23,061 nt of DNA, from positions 89,859 to 112,919 of the forward strand of contig NW_003119425.1 of the NCBI RefSeq assembly GCF_000003605.2, read 5' to 3'. Source of the DNA: Saccoglossus kowalevskii. Its lineage: Eukaryota > Hemichordata > Enteropneusta > Harrimaniidae. This document shows, piece by piece, positions 19,281-23,061 of the stretch. The stretch's first letter is position 1. Each line of letters opens with the position of its first letter. Position numbers and translations under genes: made by a program. The notes under the pieces are model-generated. The model ran no database searches and was not told where the DNA came from. It saw nothing but the letters and a program-made list of their open reading frames with translations.

Positions 19281-19510
19281 TATTTTCTGCAGTAATGAGA
19301 AACAAGTCATGTTGTTAGTGGCCATAATTCCTCACTATAAATTAAAAAGCCACTGCCCGAAGGTTCTGGTGTTGTATATGAATAGATGATACCACGGGAC
19401 ATCGGGAGCTGTTTCAAGCTACGCCTTCACAACACCCCATTGTCGAGTGACGTAACCTATACACGTTATGTAGTTAATAATTGACAGGCAAATGTATTGA
19501 ATCTGAAATT

Positions 19511-20165
19511 GAAAATATTTACACAACAATACGAACTTGAAGCATGTTTTTTTTTAGTCTTGTTTCTTTAAGCCACGAAAAGGATTCCATGTGGTCGTTC
19601 CTTGACGTACATCACGAAGCACGCAGCCTCAGCTTCAAACATGGAGGCATGTGCATCTTAATAAAATCATTGCTTTCTACTAAAGTATTATCTGTTCACA
19701 GTTATTACCCCATAGACATGCCGTAAATACCGGCTTTCTTTGTTTTCAAACGTGTGACGGTTTGAAATCTTTGTTCATATACTAAGAACATAAAGCTTGC
19801 ATCATGATGCACTCGAATAATACGCTGCATTCAATGGTGGCTGTATTTTTTTTTTAGCAGAGTCTCTTTAGTGTCGTATACTGAAAAAAGGGGAGACTTT
19901 TTCTCATTATTGTCAAAAAATAGAATTGCTTCATTGATGCAACATCTCTATCAAATCAGCAATCTACACCATAACATACCAGTTGACATGTCTGATCTTT
20001 ACAGATAAAAGAATTTTAACAGAACATATACCTATACCTTTCCTGGGGAAATACCTATAAAACTCATTTACATCCAATACGAATTGTACGTACTATTTCT
20101 GGTTCACTTCCATTTTCATATACTCTCCCATTGTTTAACAGCTATAATATACTTGACATATACAA
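19511..20165. other. Unassigned AT-rich sequence
   Basis: Only short open frames without recognisable features. Nothing supportable. Confidence 0.4.
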
Positions 20166-20181
20166 ACAACACCAGTTCCAA

Positions 20182-20386
20182 TTATTTATTTATTTATTCA
20201 TTTATTATTCATTTATGTATATTGTTATTATAAATCATCCTTTAAGACAGTGTAATTCATTTGTTTCTGAGGAATCAGACTAGATTAGCTGGTTCCTATT
20301 TTACCTATTTGTAATTGATTCTTTTAATTTGTTTTGTAAAATACAAGTGTACATTATTAGGTGAAATACATTGATTGATTGATACA
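20182..20386 (+). mobile_element. Possible retroelement 3' tail ending in an (ATTG)n repeat
   Basis: A TTTA/ATTT run (20182-20217) is followed by about 150 bases ending TTTTGTAAAATACAAGTG, then GTGAAATACATTGATTGATTGA. Some CR1/L2-like LINEs and their SINEs end in short tandem repeats of this kind. No coding sequence is attached. Confidence 0.3.
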
Positions 20387-20389
20387 TGC

Positions 20390-22670
20390 AAGTTAAAATA
20401 TTAAATCTGACTGCGTTTCACTGGTGGCTGCTTCATCAATTTGGTCGGGGATGTTCGATTATGGTCGCAAGCAGATCGGCGATCGCTCTATAGAGATGTC
20501 CGCCAACACAGGTTTTACTGAAATAGGTGATAGTAATGTACCACTATAACTAATAGAATTCAGGTTCTCAGAAATAGGTTTGCCGTAACAGCGGTAATCT
20601 TAGTGAAAACTGGACTCACCTTCCGAAAAATCCTCTGTAAATCTGAGCGGCGTACAGATGTACCTGCAGTAGTAACTGTTAAATGACGTGGTAATAGATT
20701 GTTTACACCCGACGTCTGTATGGTTGAGACAGCACTATATTATCATGCAAAGCGGTGTAGAGCAAAACCTGGTTACTTTCTGTGATCACTAATTTTAAGC
20801 TTTTTATCTTTATGTACTGTCATTAATTAATCAATTAATTATCACCAGTAATGACCACCCGCAATATTTATTTAAAATTAAGCTACTAATCATACAGTGA
20901 GCTAAATGTGGGCTCATTGTGCACCGCGAATCATAATAGATGGTGTTAATCACTGTCTTATTTAAAAGATGGGCATAACGCGATGTGAGTTGATAGAAGC
21001 ATGATGATAGAAGTGATTGAATCCGAATAATGCGCATGATTGAAGAATGCTCAAATTTTTATAGCTACCGAGAACTTCAATAAAATGCAATAATAATTGT
21101 CTTGCAAAGTGTATGTATTAACGGTTTTAACTTGGAAAAAGACCCGGCAATGTGATGTACAGTGATCCGAATATGGGGTCATCCCCTTTGTGATACAATC
21201 GTTCGACATAGAGAGGTTGGGATTACCTCGACTGTCTCTGTGTGTTAAAGGTGAAACCTGCGAGGTAATAAATGGTTGAACAACAGTCGTGAATAACTTA
21301 CAAAAATATATTATTAATCTTTTGTATAATTGTATGGGGAAATTTGGGATGATTTGGGCTTTCATTTTCAACACAGTCAGTTACGTAGTGAAAGTTTTAT
21401 CCTGTAGTCGGGCAGATCCTACTACGGGCAGTCCCTACTATAAATATACTCCATTGTAATCAGGTGTTGTAGACGTAATTGAATGAATTTATAAATTGGT
21501 ATATTGTATTTTTAAATAGGTGAATGGGTGCCATTACATTATCATGGTATTCACAGTCTTCCATTCATACACTTCCAAATGATGCAATGTTTGTAACGCA
21601 CCATGTTATTTATACTGATCTTACTTCGGATGACACTGATTAGGCGATTGAGGACAGATGCACACATGAATTCATTAATTAAGCATCGTCTTGAGATGAT
21701 GTCAATGGTATTGATGAAACTATCCGTAATAAAGTGAATCTGCACAATTTCCACAATGTTCGAATTTTACAAATAATAAAAGACGATCGATTATTTGGTT
21801 CTCTATATTTTGGATGCGTGTTTAAAGGTGCTACGTTGCGTATTAACGCCGAGTCGTGGTGGCTCAGATAAGACCTGCCTAATTTATATCCTGTCTCATT
21901 AAGATTGCTACCAATTATACAATATGTGTATTCACGAACAAACTCCAGCTTTATTCATTGATTATGAAAGAAATACGAATATGGAGATCATGTAAGATCA
22001 GTGCATGGTGTCAATCTTATAAATTCTGATTAAAATATGTGCATTGGCGCTAACAATGAAAAGTAAAATGTCTGAAATCTCAGACACTTAAGACGTTTTC
22101 ATTTTCAGTTTATGTGTGTAATTGGTTTGAGGCTGGCCTACACCACGACGAAAATTATTGTGTAACAGATTTCTAAAATAAAATAAACGTCCGGACTCAC
22201 TGTAATTCAGCGATCGGCATCCAGGAGTACACAAAGTAATTTCATTCTACGGACATGAACGTGACCTGATTCTATGCATAAGGCATTATTTTATCCGTTT
22301 GGTGGGTTTGTATTGTTATCTCAAATCATTCTAATGTAGTTTAAATCATAACAATTGGTTTAAATTAAACATATTTCTATATATATTAGTATTCGACAGC
22401 CGTTCCCGAGGGTACCATATTCGGCTATTATTTTTTCACGCCATTAGTTTCTCCCACATAATATGTCAAAAACAAAACAAAAAAAGAATAGAATGGCGAT
22501 AAATAGCGCCAAGACAGAACATTGAATATTACAATACAAAAAATGTATTAGATTGAATTCTTGCCTGAAAATCACATTTTGCTGTACACATTATCGTAGC
22601 GAAATGACTACTCAGCGTGGTCACCAATAGCAGACAGTGAGTGTAAATCAATAATATTATAAATAAACAA
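20390..22670. other. Unassigned intergenic sequence
   Basis: Several open frames of 60-110 codons, the longest at 21051-21374 on the minus strand. None has a recognisable domain, paired splice signals or a credible translation pattern. A GTGGTGGCTCAG string near 21856 resembles a tRNA-type A box but has no B box after it. Confidence 0.4.
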
Positions 22671-22676
22671 TGCGCG

Positions 22677-22880
22677 ATGTTTACAATAATTGTTTGTGTA
22701 TTAATGTTTTTCATTTCAAAACTGTCGCATGCGTCAACTAAGAACGGGTTGACCATATTCGGTCTGAAGTTCGATATACACGTACGGTTTTTATTTCGAA
22801 AAAAAGCACGAGTTTACACATTTGGTCATGCGTTGCGTTGTGTTGCCTGCCTCGCTAATGGTCATTTAGCACATTTGTAG
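22677..22880 (+). CDS. Weak candidate small secreted peptide (67 residues)
   Basis: The N-terminus MFTIIVCVLMFFISKLSHAS has the shape of a signal peptide, with a hydrophobic core and an SHA-S-like cleavage site. The remainder is basic (FRKKAR) with one C-x2-C pair and no known motif. A TATAAA-like string lies about 20 bases upstream, too close for a standard TATA box. It could equally be a chance frame in AT-rich DNA. Confidence 0.18.
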   Translation: MFTIIVCVLMFFISKLSHASTKNGLTIFGLKFDIHVRFLFRKKARVYTFGHALRCVACLANGHLAHL

Positions 22881-23061
22881 GTGTGGATGTGACCCAGACG
22901 TTTCTATCGTCTGCCCGTTTTGTTGTTGTTTTTCGTACCGCTACGCATTAACCATTTTCTGTGTAACGCCCCCAAATTCGTTTACACTGTACATGTACCT
23001 AGAAAACATAAATTTGTCGGAGGTGCGCTGTACCACTTATCTAGACACAAACACTGGGGTT
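22881..23061. other. Window end, no feature seen
   Basis: No coding or structural signal recognised. A gene may begin beyond the edge. Confidence 0.3.

Larger units (their letters stand above)
16975..19510. repeat. Right arm of the inverted duplication (GLYAT-like gene, copy 2)
   Basis: Reverse-complement counterpart of 11660-13365. It is about 0.8 kb longer because 17176-18003 has no match in the left arm. Homology covers the upstream region, the intron acceptor, the coding exon and the 3' end to the AATAAA. Confidence 0.85.

Noticed and set aside
21051-21374. 107-codon minus-strand frame
   Set aside because: No recognisable motif or splice context; consistent with chance.
21850-21875. GTGGTGGCTCAG string resembling a tRNA-type A box, as in a tRNA-derived SINE
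   Set aside because: No B box (GGTTCGA-like) at a suitable distance and no tRNA cloverleaf.
1-23061. CRISPR arrays, bacterial operons, tRNA and rRNA genes
   Set aside because: None seen; introns and element content are those of an animal genome.

Overview
The window looks like animal nuclear DNA, most likely from a marine invertebrate such as a mollusc or other lophotrochozoan (an inference). It is visibly AT-rich, its genes are split by GT-AG introns, it carries tetranucleotide microsatellites, and its mobile-element debris (a LINE with an L1/Tx1-like reverse transcriptase, a Crypton-type tyrosine recombinase) is typical of such genomes. There is nothing bacterial: no operons, no CRISPR, no ribosome binding sites.

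Layout. (1) 1-6400, + strand: a complete five-exon gene for a predicted type II membrane glycosyltransferase of the GDP-fucose protein O-fucosyltransferase (O-FucT) superfamily. All splice phases agree across 1871-2038, 2319-3019, 3331-3511, 3858-3990 and 5942-6102, giving 447 residues. About 1.6 kb upstream lies a diverged duplicate of the first exon and its leader (268-411), with the same phase and donor, so the gene probably has two alternative first exons. (2) 7380-9509, - strand: a 5'-truncated LINE with reverse-transcriptase and C-terminal zinc-finger regions, broken by two frameshifts and ending in a poly(A)-like tail. (3) 9915-11070, + strand: a dead Crypton/DUF3504 tyrosine recombinase with stops and frameshifts, one stop inside the HxxR box. 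(4) 11660-19510: a large inverted duplication. Each arm holds one intact glycine N-acyltransferase-like (GLYAT/GNAT) gene, at 12115-12954 (+) and 18300-19130 (-), converging on a ~3.6 kb spacer. The arms share upstream sequence, a splice acceptor just before the start codon and a 3' poly(A) signal. The right arm has ~0.8 kb of extra sequence in its 3' region. The spacer holds a LINE endonuclease fragment (about 15040-15552, -), a degenerate coding stretch I cannot name (14367-14922, -), a 17-unit AAAT microsatellite and a 16-bp-period degenerate repeat. (5) 19510-23061: mostly featureless AT-rich DNA with a possible retroelement tail ending in an ATTG repeat and one weak candidate for a small secreted peptide.

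The genes do not form a pathway. One is a predicted secretory-pathway sugar transferase; the other is a recently duplicated pair of predicted acyl-CoA:amino-acid N-acyltransferases, a family known for detoxification by conjugation. The main points of interest are the duplicated first exon of the O-FucT gene and the head-to-head inverted GLYAT pair. I see no convincing new multi-gene system.
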